From Rhodeus uyekii (Eukaryota > Chordata > Actinopteri > Cypriniformes > Acheilognathidae), in assembly GCA_037043235.1 (NCBI GenBank), contig JAWRVZ010000094.1, forward strand, positions 2,119,001 through 2,183,000: a stretch of DNA of 64,000 bases, in the 5' to 3' direction. The first letter of the stretch is position 1, and each line of letters starts with the position of its first letter. The notes beneath the pieces are model-generated. The model was not told where the DNA came from, ran no database searches, and was given only the letters and a program-made list of their open reading frames with translations. The translations under genes and the position numbers were made by a program. Below, piece by piece: positions 43,341 through 56,105 of the stretch.

Positions 43341-44875
43341 AGTATCCATTGCATATTTGGAAAATGTCAAAGGGTTGTTAGTCAAGGTTGAGACAATGTA
43401 AAAAAAAAAAATATTCGATAAAATATCATCGTAAAATAATTGATTGTTTAATTAAGTTACCATATCAGTATGGTGAAGAATTCTAAACACTCCATTAAGC
43501 CCCCATACAATTTCACTGTAAAATACTGCCAAATGTATGGTTTTTGCATGTAAAAACTATGAATTACCATATAGTTTTCATTCCCAAAGGTCTCTGCATT
43601 ACACTTCACATATAATTATAAACAATTTAGTTTCTTATAATTTATGTTATTAGTAATTTTAGAATTGTATTGTTACATTTTATATCATTTACTTAATGTT
43701 TATTTGTATTATTTTAGTGTCATGTGTGTTACTACGATGGTGTTTTGTCTTTGTTTGTATGAACCTATGCACCATTTATATTCAAGTATTGACTACGAGT
43801 TATTAACAGGCTTTTCATGATGGGCTCTGCTCCATTATGTGGATTTCTACTGTACTTGTAACTTGTGTTGCTATGTTGGTTATTGGTACATTTTAAGTTA
43901 AAACATTTGTAAAAATTGATGAAGTTTTAAACTTGCTGTGATCAGTGTCATCCAATTCAATGGAAACAGGTAAAACAGTTCATCTTGTTTTACACAAATC
44001 ATTCATCCTAAACAACAGTCAACATTTACTCATCTTCACATCATTCCAAACTAAAATGCAAAATTAGATTTGCAAAAGAAGAATTATATATGAAAGCAGA
44101 TCAGTGTATTGACAGGAAACATCTCCCTTTACACCTACTTGTAAAATGAGAGAACATGTAGTTTCCCTTTTTTGTCAAATAATAAACAAGCTTAGGGTTA
44201 GTGTATTTAAAAAAAAAAAAAGATATAAAACATTTTCATTATATTTTTAAGGTTTAATCTGACTTGTAGGTCATAAATAACAAATATCCCCATCTCCAGA
44301 TATCACTTTTGGCCACTATTGTATACCATCAGTTCTGATTAAACTAAATGCCTTTTTTGCTTGTGTGTCATGTAACCAGTTGCACACACTAAGTATTTCC
44401 AATGGTTTACAATTTAAAAAAATTAAAATCTGGTCTTTGTCTGGTTCTTGATGTCAAAGCACTTAGAATATCTACAAAGAACATTTGGGTTGCAGTGAAC
44501 ATTCTGCTAAACGTGTTGACTTTTACTTCAGTATAACAGGTTTTTAGGGAAATCAAGGTGAGTAAATGATGACAGAATTGTCTGAACATATGAAACTGAT
44601 TTGCCTTCATTGACTTATTTTTTGTATTTTCAAGTGTAACTAAAGTGGTCTACACATCATTGCTCAGTGAGGTTTTGTTTCAGAGACTGAAATCCATGTG
44701 ACTACAGGTAGAGTGCAGGAGTTTTGCAATGATGAAACTTTTAAGGGGTTTCCATAGAAATCAAACAGTTTTCCTCTTTTGGCTCTTCAGTGAGGCAGTG
44801 AGTCACACCACACCAGTGGAGTTACTTATGGTGCTGTGTGTGTTTCCAGGGGATTTTATTTATTCATATTTTGTC
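43341..44875. other. AT-rich region
   Basis: 'catttactcatcttcacatc' (about 44030) and 'ggtgagtaaatgatgacaga' (about 44555) resemble the arms of the MITE at 54314-54530, but about 500 bp apart and decayed. Otherwise nothing supported. Confidence 0.35.
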
Positions 44876-45400
44876 AGGGTTATGTCACTTCGGTCTTGTT
44901 TTCCAGTGTTTCTGTGACAGAGAGCTGACACTGCCCTATTGTCGTGTCTTCGCGGGAGCACACGTTGTAGAGCGTTCGTGCTCTCCTGTCTGTGAAGTGT
45001 CTTGTGTGCGGGATGTTCGATCCTATTCAAGGACATTCAGGCTCTGTGTGTTTGTCCTGTGTTGTTAGGACACGAGACGATCGTTTGCTCGCTTTTGACA
45101 CATGAGTGCACGCGGTTTCGAGCTCCTCTTGGGCCGGAAGCTCTATTGTCCGTGTGTGATGTTGTGTAGCACTCAGTTTTGTTTACATCAGCTTTGTACT
45201 TTCATCGTGTGATTTGTGTTGCATGCAGTTTCAGTTTTTACTAGTTGCATGCTGTTTTGTCATTTGGTTTCATATGGACACGGGGCTTGTGGGCTTTTGC
45301 ATTGGCTGCATGTTCATGTCCTGTCATTATGTAACCCTACCCGTCTTGTTCCCTTGATATTGTTTGATTTGCCCCACCTGTTCTCCCTCATTTACCCTTT
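44876..45400 (+). mobile_element. Decayed LTR-like fragments
   Basis: 'gtcagggttatgtcacttcg' with 'gacagagagctgacactgcc' (44876-44935) and 'cccgtcttgttcccttgata' (about 45340) match parts of the LTR at 30080-30475, but about 390 bp of foreign sequence separates them. Probably an old LTR broken by an insertion. Confidence 0.45.
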
Positions 45401-46123
45401 AGTATTTAGCATTAGCCATTAGCACAGCGGAGGATTGCAAATTGAGCTGGCTGAAGAATCTGAGAAAGATATGGCTCTTTCACATTGACTTTGTCATTGG
45501 CTCAAGCTATCTGTTGAATGTGCTGTCTCTAGCATCATCTGAACCAACGGATAGCATGCTACTGGCACTGGAGGAGGTGGATGCGGTTCAACTATTTGCA
45601 GCCAGCCGGCTCTGCATATGGTGAACCGTTGGATCTCATGGCCCATGCTACAATAAGATTAGATCTGGCTTGGGGGCATGAGAAACGGAAAGTTCTTTGT
45701 GGGAGGATTGATGAGCCATTTTAACCATTTTGAACTTGAATGTAAAAGGACAGAGTGTGCAGGGATATGTGAGGATGCCACCTGTTGAATAAATTATTGT
45801 GAAATGTCTTTCACAGTGTTGGTCATACTCTTTGAAGACTCCTGTCCTGCCATCCAAATCACTTCATGCTTGAATGGCAGGTCAGGCTGGTAGAGCTTTC
45901 ACACCAAAAGCGGTGCTGCAGGCCTACCAGACAGCTGCTCAACACCTATCTGCTATCTTTAGCTCTCTGGACCAAACAAACACCCTCTGCTATTTTTCAC
46001 TCAATGGTGGTATTTTTTATATTCTTTTATGCTTGTTGCTCCGGTCTCCCCTTCTGAGCTTTCCGGCACATTTGTAGAGATGGTGGTTGGGAAGTTTAGA
46101 CAAATAAGTTTGCAATCAGTGAC
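45401..46123. other. Unclassified sequence
   Basis: Several short overlapping ORFs (45442, 45866, 45874) without recognisable domains. No element ends seen. Confidence 0.3.
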
Positions 46124-46138
46124 ATTCTGGAAGTACAT

Positions 46139-48105
46139 GTAACATACCTTAAATTAAAAATGGCACAAATCAAAAGTCACGTCTGACCTGAGTATGTATC
46201 AATCTCTGCTCTCTACCTTTTCTACTGATGTCCATACTGCTAAATCTTTGCATTTCCTCACTAAAATCAACAGCGCTTCTAGCACATGTACACTTTTCAA
46301 AACATTCAACTCTCTCCACTGTCCCCCTCCACCACTACCCTCTACCTCTTTAACTTCCAATGATTTTGCCAATTTCTTTATTAACCAAAAAGCAACTATC
46401 AGCAGTCAGTTTTCAGTTCCACATCCACAGGAACTTGGAGCGACTACTGATGCAACCTGAAACCTTCTCTCAACCTCTTCTCCACTCACCAAGGTAGATG
46501 TATCTAAATTTATCCTTTCCATCCACACAACTGCCTGCCCTTTAGACGCCATCCCCTCACGTCTTCTACAAGCCATCTCTTCACACACGATCCTTTCCTA
46601 CCGCATTCAAGTAGGCTTGGGTAACATTAAACACATTACTCGTTAATAATTACAGACCTGTCTCTCTCCTACCATTCATATCAAAAACTCTTGAACGTGT
46701 TATTTTTAAGCAGGTATCATATTTTCTCCCACAGAATAACCAATTGGAAATCAACCAGTCTGGAGGATTTCAAGCCATTCAACCGAGCCATTCAACCGAG
46801 ACTTCATTTACTATCAGTCACGGAAGCTCTAAGGAGTGCAAAAGCTGATTTCAAGTCATCAGTTCTCATTCTTTTAGATCTATCTGCTGCCTTTGTCACT
46901 GTTAATAATCATATCCTTTTGTCCACCCTCTCGCCACTAGGCATCACAGGAACTCCGCTTCAAAGGTGTGAAAAAGGTATCTCACAGATATGTCCTTCAG
47001 GGTTGCATGGTGCGGGGAGGTCTCCAAAGAATGTCAATTGATCACCGGTGTTCCACAGGGCTCCGTTCTTGGACCACTTATCTTCTCAATGTACACCACA
47101 TCACTGGTTCCAATCATATTGGTAGACAGATTCTCCTATCACTGCTACGCTGATGACACACAGCTCTACCTATCATTTCAACCAGATGATCCCAAGGTGG
47201 CTCCCAAGGTCCCAATCAAACGCTGATTATCAGACATATCGACATGGATGAAAGAACATCATCTGCAGCTCAACTTGGCAAAGGCTCTTTGAGAACCAGC
47301 TAACCTTCAAATATCACAACGCAAAGACAGCTAGATCATGCTGCTTTGCACTTCACAACATCAGGAAGATCAGGCTGTTCCTAACGGAGCAAACAACACA
47401 ACTCCTGGTACAGGCCATGGTCATTTTCAGACTGTGTTATTGCAACGCCCTTCTGGGTGAACTTTCTTCTAGTGCAATCAAACCCAGCAAATGGAAGCAA
47501 ATGATCCAGAATGCCGCAGCTCGCCTGGTCTGGAACGAACCCAAAAGAGCCCATGCAACTCCATTCTTCATCTCTCTGCATTGGCTCCCAGTTGCAGCTT
47601 ATATCAAATTCAAAGCACTTACACTTGCTTACAGAACTAACACAGGCTCAGCACCCACGTACTTCCAGACGCTACTTCAAATCTACAGACCTACCACAAA
47701 CCTTCAATCAATTAACAAGCGACGACTTGTGGCACCTTCACAGAGAAGCAAAAAATCACTCTCAAGAACATTTTCATTCATCATTCCTTGCTGGTGGAAC
47801 GACGTCCCTGCCTTCATCAGGAATGCAGAATCCTTGGCAATATTCAAAAGACTGCTAAAACGTTTTTCGTGAACACCTACCATGACCCACACACACACAG
47901 CCTCAACTTGGAAAAAAAAAAATTCTTTCTCTATTCTCCAGGCTTGTACTGGAATACTAGTATGTCTAATATTTGAAACTGTATTTTAAGCATTCTTATG
48001 TACTTTTACATCTTCAGGATGAATCGCTTTCTGTATTCCTTAAATTGTAAATCACTTTGGATAAAAGCGTCTGCTAAATGAATAAATGTAAATACATTCC
48101 ACAAT
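46139..48105 (+). mobile_element. L2-like LINE, 5'-truncated, with 15-bp target duplication
   Basis: The identical 15-mer 'attctggaagtacat' flanks the unit at 46124-46138 and 48106-48120. The 3' end carries AATCACTTTGGATAAAAGCG then 'tctgctaaatgaataaatgt', the common fish LINE/SINE tail. The 5' end lies inside ORF2, a typical truncated retrotransposition product. Confidence 0.88.
46194..47872 (+). pseudogene. LINE RT remnant in the 46-48 kb element
   Basis: Pieces in several frames: 'SNDFANFFINQKATISSQ' upstream of RT (46194-46460); 'SSVLILLDLSAAFVTVNN' where the usual catalytic FDT motif reads FVT (46691-47041); 'GVPQGSVLGPLIFSMY' and 'SYHCYADDTQLYLSFQPDD' (46990-47226); 'ISLHWLPVAAYIKFKALTLA' and 'PCWWNDVPAFIRNAESLAIF' (47417-47872). 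Frameshifts, stops and loss of the first catalytic Asp make it dead. Confidence 0.88.
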
Positions 48106-48120
48106 ATTCTGGAAGTACAT

Positions 48121-49579
48121 TCCGCCCCAAAAGCCATTGGGGATCCTGGTCCAGCACAATCTGAGGTTTAGAGGCAGAGCCAGAGGGAGAGCATAGCCAC
48201 TCATGCATCTCCTTCAAGGAATAGATCACAAAGGAGGCAGCAAGACCTGAGAGTAGTAAATAAAAAGCAGTTTTTGTAAAGGACAAGATAGAACTCCTAA
48301 GAACAAATGACATCTCTCCTTTTCCTCTCTTCTCCATCCTTCACCCCAGGGAGTCTGTGGGGCACAAGGGCTGTTCCAAGTGCTTACATCAGGCTCTGGC
48401 TCTAAAAAAGGTTCTGGCACATTGTGGTAAGCATTTTTCTTTCCTTCCAAAGTAAAACTTTCCATTTAAGTAAGGAAAAACTTGCCTGGTTTTTTAAGCC
48501 TGGAAAAAATCCAGTTCTCATTGCTTTTGCTATACTAATCTTAAAATTGGGTTCCCCTTTCTATGGAATGGTAGCTCCGAGGTCTGTAGTATCTTAAATG
48601 ATTTGGCTCCTTCTGGTAGCTGCTTACACATTCCTTAGGGTAGAGCAGAACGATAGACGAAAGTGTAAAAATATTCTTCGTTCCCCTCCTCAGCTATGAT
48701 GGTCATAAAATAGAATTGCTCCCCTCTTGTGGCATATTATTATTGTTATTTCTCCATAGGGTTAAATGAGCTGATCTGAATATTGGGCAATTGTATTCCC
48801 TTGTAATTTATCACCCTCTAGATATGTCCTCAGTAGAATTTATAACCTTCAACTCTAACAAGTGCAACTAACATCATGTGATCCACAACTAGTCAACACA
48901 CAGACTCAACAGGTCGTCTAGTGGAAAAATTATTCAAAGAATCAGCGCAAAATTTGAAAAGCCTTGCTTTTGGCAAGGTGCCTGGTCACAAATAACCTCA
49001 GCAAACTCACACAGCTAGAGTATTTTTCATTTGTACTGACACTTTTCAAATGCATCTTTCTTTCTTGCACCTAAGCAAAGCTGAGACCGTCTCAGAGCCA
49101 CAGAAACATCTGTGGTGAATGCTTGGTAATTGCAGATTGATTTGAAGTTCAGTAACTGCTATACAGCAACGCATCTGTCTGTATTCTCTCGCAGCCCCGC
49201 TCACTGATTAGCTGTTATTCAGTGTGTTTATCTGTGTAAATGATGGGGTGAATATCAGGTTAAGTGTCTGAAGAGGCGCTGAGCCAAATGCTCCTCTCAT
49301 ACAACATTATAATAGAGAATTAGAATCCAAGACAGATGTTAGTCAAGCTGAATGCCGTGTTAACGGCACATTCACCTTCGTCTTCAGTCATTTCTTGTCA
49401 GGCAGCATAATTTTATAGTTCATCTTTCACAACATTCATGAATTTAACATGAAGTTGGGCTGGTGGCTTGTCAATTTTAACACTGAGTGCTGAATTTAAC
49501 AAGCAGTTGCGCCACATCAGCGCAAAGTCACTTGTCCTATTTGCAAATCAGCGACAGTAACTGGACCATGTGGCTAACT

Positions 49580-49620
<41 letters not shown>

Positions 49621-50220
49621 TTAAATTATTATTATTGAATGTAATTTCAAGTCATTTGAAATATAAAACAACACAAAATGAAGTGGCATTTTGACAGAAA
49701 CAACAGTTACTAGGGTAAACACACTGTATGACCATGAACTGTTAATGATACACATGGAAACTGCTCCTGTTAAATAAAATTAACATCATATTGACGTACA
49801 AATCCTTCCCATCTGACACATGAAGTACTAGGTTTTTTTAAAAATACTTTTTTGAAATTTCATGACTAAGTAATTTTATAATTGACAACTATGGATTTGC
49901 ATGCTCTTCATGTTTTAGCACTTTATTTATGAAGTTTATTTCGAAATATATTGCATCAGAAAAATATAGAATTACATTTGTTGTTGCTTCTTTGACTGTA
50001 CACGCCATGACCCACTCAAAACACTCTTGCCACCTTTTTTTGCATTGTAACCCACTCAAAACACTCTTGCCACGTTTTCTGGATTGGTACCCAACAGTTG
50101 AGAAATACTGGCTTATTGAATTTTTCAGAAAAGTCAGCACTATTTTCCTGCCATGATTTAACTTTGCACTATTTTTGTCCATGAAAGGCAAGCAACAAAC
50201 ATTTTAATGTAGGAGAGATG
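48121..50220. other. Non-coding region with a (TA)n tract
   Basis: (TA)n at about 49587-49616. A short direct repeat 'cccactcaaaacactcttgccac' type occurs at about 50011 and 50051. No gene or element ends supported. Confidence 0.35.
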
Positions 50221-50572
50221 TGTCACAGTCATCTCATGTCAGGTGTCACAGTCACTTCACTTCCTGTGCCCTTTCTTGTACTTCCCGTGTCGTTCCTGCA
50301 CCTGTTATTGTAAATCACTCCCCTTGTTAGTTGTTCGGCTGTTCCCATTTATTCTGTGTATTAATTCCCTCATGATTTCCCATGTCTTGGTCAAATGTTG
50401 ATGAACTAGAGTGTGGATGCTGTGCTCCATGTTTGTCAAGGTTTTTGCACAAGCATGCCGTCTTATATGTATATTTAAAGTCTTTTGTTTTCCATATTTC
50501 AATTAAAACAAATTTTAGTTTGAAACCTGCTTTCTACGTTCCCTGTTGTGCTAACAAGATGTTTGTGTAACA
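50221..50572 (+). mobile_element. LTR, probably solo
   Basis: TGTCACAGTC to GTTTGTGTAACA, with an internal duplication of the start (TGTCACAGTCA at 50221 and 50244) and 'cttcctgtgccctttcttgt', 'gttcccatttattctg'. Similar in the first 60 bp to 62395-62757. No matching flank 5-mers found, so the exact start is uncertain. Confidence 0.6.
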
Positions 50573-51600
50573 TGCATTTATTAGTGATCATATTAGTAGT
50601 GAGTCAGTAAGTAATAGAGTATTTCAAAATATATAATTAGTGTAATGTAAAGTGAATTACATATGCATTGCTCGTATCCAGACATCGGGTCTGTGAAATC
50701 GAGTCATTTTGGATTTTTAAGAGCTTATTCAGGTCTCAACTGAAGTACTAGATCATGTCAGTCTCCTGTATTCTAAACAAAACTCGCCCACAATAACTGC
50801 ACCATTTTGCATAGATTTTTTTTTCCATGTTTGCATGTCCGATTAGTGAAATCAGGAGCTAAAAAAATTACAAATCAAACACACCATCAATTCATGCAAT
50901 TAATGCTCAGTAATTATCTTGTGGTATGTTAATGGTGAATGCTGTCTCATTCTACAATGTTTATTCCTATAGCATGATATACACAATGACAGAAATGAGA
51001 GCGGCATTCTGGTCTTTTTTAACAGATGAGAGAAGCTCATCTGGAGCAGGAAAAGCTGGCATTTCCATTATGTATCAAGACACACACCACTGCATGACTC
51101 TCAAAATGTGCAGCTCATCCACTGTGTAACAGCTGAGCGAGTTTCTCTCTGCAGTGGGATAGATGCCATAATCTCTGGCACGCCAGCTCTTCGTGATATT
51201 AATGAGGCATCTAAGCGAGTGCTGATGGATTCTGGGAGAAGAAGGTTGGATGTATATTTTGACTCAGATATTTCTACATCTAAATTAGTATTAACAGAAC
51301 TGTTCATCTGAATATGAAACCTCTGGCATTAATTGCTCACTTCCATTACCAACGATAAATACTTTTTAATTGTATCTCTGTTTGCTGCTTTGCTACATGT
51401 CAGCTGATCAAGATTGGAAACCAGCTAAACTAGCTAAATACCAACTGTGGGGATTTCTTCAGTGATCCAGTGTCTTCTAAAAAAAAACGGATGACAAAAT
51501 AATCGATATTACAAAAATAAAGCAAGGCAAAAATTAAAAATGTAGTGTAAAAGTCACTTTTTGTTACACTGCTCAACAGCGACACCTGCAGGAACCTTAT
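50573..51600. other. AT-rich region with a possible exon at 51155-51290
   Basis: An acceptor-like 'gtttctctctgcag' ends at 51154. One frame then reads 'GIDAIISGTPALRDINEASK' and continues to 'RRRLDVYFDSD'. No clear donor was found and I do not recognise the sequence. A second acceptor-like site (ttttttaacag) ends at 51025. Weak evidence only. Confidence 0.25.
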
Positions 51601-51603
51601 TTT

Positions 51604-51850
51604 TCGATGCTCTTAGAAGAAAACAAATACAGCCCTAGGTATTTATTTGACACATTGAATAAATTAATGAGAAATAAAGTTTCAATCCCAGATACTTCAA
51701 AACAGTACAGCATTAACGACTTTACTAACTTCTTTACTTGCAAGATTCATAATATTAGATATTATTCTGGAAAAGGCAATATCTTCACAACTATGTTCCT
51801 TTCTAGAAAGAAACAGCATATTACAGCAGATTTCCAGGTTTTTCTGAGGA
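51604..51850 (+). pseudogene. L2 ORF2 fragment, internally deleted
   Basis: 'LLEENKYSPRYLFDTLNKLM' and 'FTNFFTCKIHNIR' correspond to the region between endonuclease and RT of the L2 at 33263-35200. About 51765 jumps to sequence coding 'LEKAISSQLCSFLERN' (here in another frame), so some 400 bp of ORF2 is missing between. Confidence 0.8.
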
Positions 51851-51875
51851 TTTCAGATTTCCAGATTTCGAGGTC

Positions 51876-52375
51876 CTTTATTTATGTTGCACTTTTTACA
51901 ATACAGATTGTTTCAAAGCAGCTTTACAGTGGTCACAGGAAAACAATATAAACAAAGTTTGTTTGGCTGAACAGCAGCCTTAAAAGAGCAGGCGAATTAA
52001 TAGTTCAATAGTTCAATTCAATAGATGAATATTAAATGTTAAGTTTCCCCAACTGAGCAAGCCATAGGCGACAGTGGCAAGGAACCAAAACTCCAGCAGG
52101 TGACGAATGAAGAATGAAATGGAGAAAAAACTTGGGAGAAACCAGGCTCAGTCAGGGGACCGGTTCTCTTCTGGCCAACAGCTAAACAGTATATGATTAT
52201 TATATTGTCAACAATTCAAGTCCAATATTAAGTCCAATTTGGTCCGGTTGGAGATGGGTTCATGATCGTCACAGGGGAGGGTTTAGTAGAGTCACGGTCT
52301 CCGCAGACACTTCAGGGCAGTGTTGTGGTCGTGTCCAGGTGCAGGTCCTTCATCTGATCTGGATACGGCCTGTAT
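51876..52375 (-). mobile_element. L2 3'UTR fragment
   Basis: Matches the minus-strand L2 3'UTR of 31570-32060 ('gattgtttcaaagcagcttt', 'gagaaaccaggctcagtcag', 'gtttagtagagtcacggtct'). It lies head to head with the plus-strand ORF2 fragment at 51604-51850. The AAGTC tail is absent. Confidence 0.85.
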
Positions 52376-52501
52376 TACAGAAATATTACAGAATCAATCA
52401 TTTGTGATTATATACATAATGTTTATTAAACAAACTACGAAAACAAACGTTAAACACAAAACATAGACAGACTTAACGGAGAGTGTGAGAAAGATTTTTG
52501 A

Positions 52502-52555
<54 letters not shown>

Positions 52556-53361
52556 AAGGAAACGACATTCCTTCAGACAATTAAACCTTTGAGAAAACCA
52601 CCATGGAAATTCACCTTTTTTTTAAAGGGGCAGATAGCTTTAAACGCATTTAGAGTTCGTAAAACGATACTTGCATTAAGTCTCTTGTGTGCGCGGAGTT
52701 ACGTTCTCAAGCCTTGGGTTGAGAGAGTTTCTTTCATTGGATGCTGGTCCTTTCTTGGGTCCTTTGTTTGAATCGCGGGAGATTCAAAATGGCTGTTTGT
52801 TCTGAAGGTGTGGTCGCTGGAGGAAGGGCTCGCTGGAGGAAGAGGCCCTGCCCCCAGGGGAGCAAGATATGCAGGAAGAGTTTCAAGAGAGGATCAAGAG
52901 AGAGAGAGAGATGTTTGAATCTCAGGGGTCTTATAGAAACATAGGGACACTCCCACACCTTGGCTGAGGAGCCAATCGCTGGCTTGGAGGTGGATGCTGG
53001 GAAAATTCCCTTTGTCTCTGTTCACCCTAATTTGCATCGTTTACGATCCTGTGTGGAACTTACTCAGATTTGATCAAACAAGGGTAGAAATTATGTAATG
53101 CATTTCAGCATTAAACAAAATACAGATACATTAAACAAAATACAGAAAGAGCAGGCTGAGAGAAGAAAAACTGTACCAAGAAAGGTAGAAAGACATAAAG
53201 ACATTTCTTTTAAACAAGGTTATACGTACTTAAAGGTCTAAATGAACTACCAAACATAACTAAAAAGACTACAACATGGAGGGCATGCATACATCAGGAA
53301 ATATCATAAACAAGATGGCTGAAAATGAGTTTACATTGTATGTAGACGTTTTTGTATATTC

Positions 53362-53399
<38 letters not shown>

Positions 53400-53690
53400 A
53401 AGATGTGCCATCCTGTGGAACGTATGTAGGTATGTGGGGGGTGAAGGGAGGCCTGGAGGAGGACAAAGAGTTTTATTGCCCCAGGGCCATTAAATGACTG
53501 TCCCTGCAGACAGAGCGGCATTCTGAGTTTTCAAGTCATACTCTGTGTTAATTCAAAAGTCACAATCAGATGTTTGTTTTTGATCGATTAATTTGATACA
53601 CTGTCCAGACCCTACACAGAAGTGTGTGTTTATGTGTCAACTAATTGTTGGAAAGATGAGAGAGCATGCATTCCAATCATTGGGCGACCA
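52376..53690. other. Unclassified region with (AG)n and (GT)n tracts
   Basis: (AG)n at 52503-52551 and (GT)n at 53363-53397. The GC-richer 52640-52960 stretch has overlapping ORFs on both strands with no recognisable domain. Nothing else supported. Confidence 0.4.
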
Positions 53691-53696
53691 TATGGA

Positions 53697-53855
53697 AGAA
53701 GAAGAAGAAATGTTACATTTATACAGCGCTTTTCCAGAGCTCAAAGCGCTTCACATAGTAGGGGAGGAATCTCCTCAACCACCACCAATGTGCAGCATCC
53801 ACTTGGATGATGCGACGGCAGCCATATTGCGCCAGAACGCTCACCACACATCAAT
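53697..53855. repeat. Dispersed repeat, short copy
   Basis: 'tacatttatacagcgctttt', 'gcatccacttggatgatgcg' and 'cagaacgctcaccacac' match the start of the repeats at 57093-57600 and 15165-15513. It stops after about 160 bp. Confidence 0.75.
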
Positions 53856-54313
53856 CACATATGGAGTTAGAAATATAATATCTGAATAAAAATATAACAC
53901 ACATTATTGCATTCTCAATATTTAGTGATTTAGCTTCAGATGCAGAATGTTGGGTTATAAACAGGTATTGTTCGTTATTACTGAAACAGCATGCACATCC
54001 ATATTGAATGTACTTCTTGTGTGTAAAAATAAAAAAAGCTTGATATGTGCCAGACTACCGGTAATTATGCTGCATTAATGAATATTGAATCTATGGCACC
54101 ACTATCAATACCTAAATTAATCCACAGTAGTCAGGTGGTTCAGCAGTTATTTAGTAAAAGTATGAGCTCTCAAACAATTCCCATCTTACAAGCTAAACTT
54201 AAAAGTTCTACCCGTACATGAACGCTTTTTACCTCTTGGAATCATGTAATATTTATTCATTAATATCATGCGGATATTACAAGACTGGGTGTACACACAT
54301 TTATATTAATTAA

Positions 54314-54530
54314 AGGGATATTTTACACTAAAATTTATTTTTTGTCATCATTTACTGATCTTCAAGTTAATTTCCATAATACAGAATCAAAATTAACTGT
54401 GGAATTAATTGGGCCCCATCAACCGACATTCTTCAAAATATCTTCTTTTGTATTCTTTTGTATTCATACAGGTTTGGAACAACTTGAGGGTGAGTAAATT
54501 ATGAATTGTCATTTTTGGGTAAGTGATCCT
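54314..54530. mobile_element. TTAA-flanked MITE, 217 bp
   Basis: TTAA lies on both sides (54310-54313 and 54531-54534). The arms are inverted copies: left 'agggatattttacac', 'tttgtcatcatttactgatc'; right 'gaggg-tgagtaaatt', 'gtcatttttgggtaagtgat'. Also an inner pair 'ttcttcaaaatatcttcttt'. TTAA duplication suggests piggyBac-type mobilisation. A very common fish MITE by appearance. Confidence 0.75.
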
Positions 54531-54534
54531 TTAA

Positions 54535-55777
54535 GGCTTTTTCTATTTGGTAAAATATTGATATGGAACTGTAGTTGTAGAGTAAGCTTCATTTGTCTCC
54601 TGTTATAATGCTGTGCACTCTCTAAACAAACTTGTCTTTGTTAAATTATTAACACATGTTTAGAATATCTATTTTGGAAATGTATGAATCGAGCAAGACA
54701 ATAGAGTCACGATTCATATGTAAATCGTTTTTTTTTTTTTTCTTCAAACAAGTTTATGATGTTATTTTCCCAAAACAGATTATTATTGACCATTCTGGTT
54801 TTTGTAAACACCACAAAACATTTCTTCAAGTGGTTGGTTAGAGATGTGTTGCGCCCCGTTTTCAAGCTCTGAAGTCCTGAAATACATCAAATTGGAAATC
54901 CTTCAAGCTGTCATGGTGTTTAATGGACGACGTGTGCCTGCACAGATGATTATGCTCCTGTAATGTGGAACTTTGTTGTATAAAGTCAGTTTTATTAAGG
55001 ACTCATACACACTGTGGTAACGGCCCGCGGCGACAGTGGCACAACCTCCCGATGAGATGATTGTCTTCTGCTGGCGGGAGGTCGCTCATCTCCACACACG
55101 CCTGAAATTGAAACCATTATACCTACATTTTGTTATTCATGTTTGTTAACAGGATGAGCAGGGCTCATTTTCAGCCCGTCTGTTCTCAGGGTTTCTCTCA
55201 TTTACAATCTTTGTCATTTGCTCTTTTTATTATCATGGATGTAATAGGCTCCTGTGCTGACACTTTCTTGAAGACATTTGATGCTCATTTTCAAGTCAGC
55301 ACATCATCATACCCAAACAAGATTTGAGAATGATGTTCCACTCTTTTGTTTTCCCAAAAAGAAAAAAAACACCTATTTTAAAAAAAAAATATATGAAATG
55401 TGGGCCTCTACAAAGTATGAAACAATAATCATTTGACAGGTCCTATCTAGATGAGAAATACCTCTATTTTGAGTTTATAATTATATAATTGAATCTATAG
55501 GACACTTAGTCCGTATGGTTAGTTTGAGCTATATTGAACATGTTGTGATGAATTATGTATTGTGATGTATGTGTGTTCTGTGTCTGTTTCTGTCTGACAA
55601 GCTGTCATTCCACATACGGCATGAAAATAACATTCATTCACGACCAACCAGCCTATTATATATAATTATAAGAGCTGACGCTGTTCTTCTGTCAACTCAG
55701 AGTGAACCACACAAGCTAGCCATAAACTCTCTGTGTGATAGCATGCTGTGATGATAAGCACTATCTCCAATAATGAA
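54535..55777. other. AT-rich non-coding region
   Basis: Short ORFs at 54656, 55130 and 55569 have no recognisable domains. Nothing else supported. Confidence 0.35.
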
Positions 55778-56105
55778 TGTAACACGGTTCTTTGGTCAGG
55801 GAAGAAGACGACAGGGTCTTTTTTTATTACTCAGAAAAACTGTAACAACCAAAAAAATAAATGTTCGCCCACACTGCTCAATGTGCTTCACAATCATCAT
55901 TTATTTTCCTCTCTCAGTCCCGGTCTCTCTCTAGCCACTTCCCCTTCCTGGTGGCTTTTATCCGGTCTCTCCAGGCCAGTTACAGCAATGAGACACAGGT
56001 GTTTGTCATCTTACACTTGACGTACTTACGCACAGCACAGCTCGTCTCCTGTCTCTCTCTCTCTTCCACTGCAGACTTCGCTGAAGCATGCCCCCCCTTG
56101 CCACA
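55778..56105 (-). mobile_element. Gypsy 3' LTR
   Basis: TG...CA, 328 bp. In minus orientation it starts TGTGGCAAGGGGGGGCATGC and ends AGAACCGTGTTACA. On the minus strand it lies downstream of the pol remnant at 56106-56996, so it is that copy's 3' LTR. Same family as 31190-31513 and 9115-9538. Confidence 0.75.
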
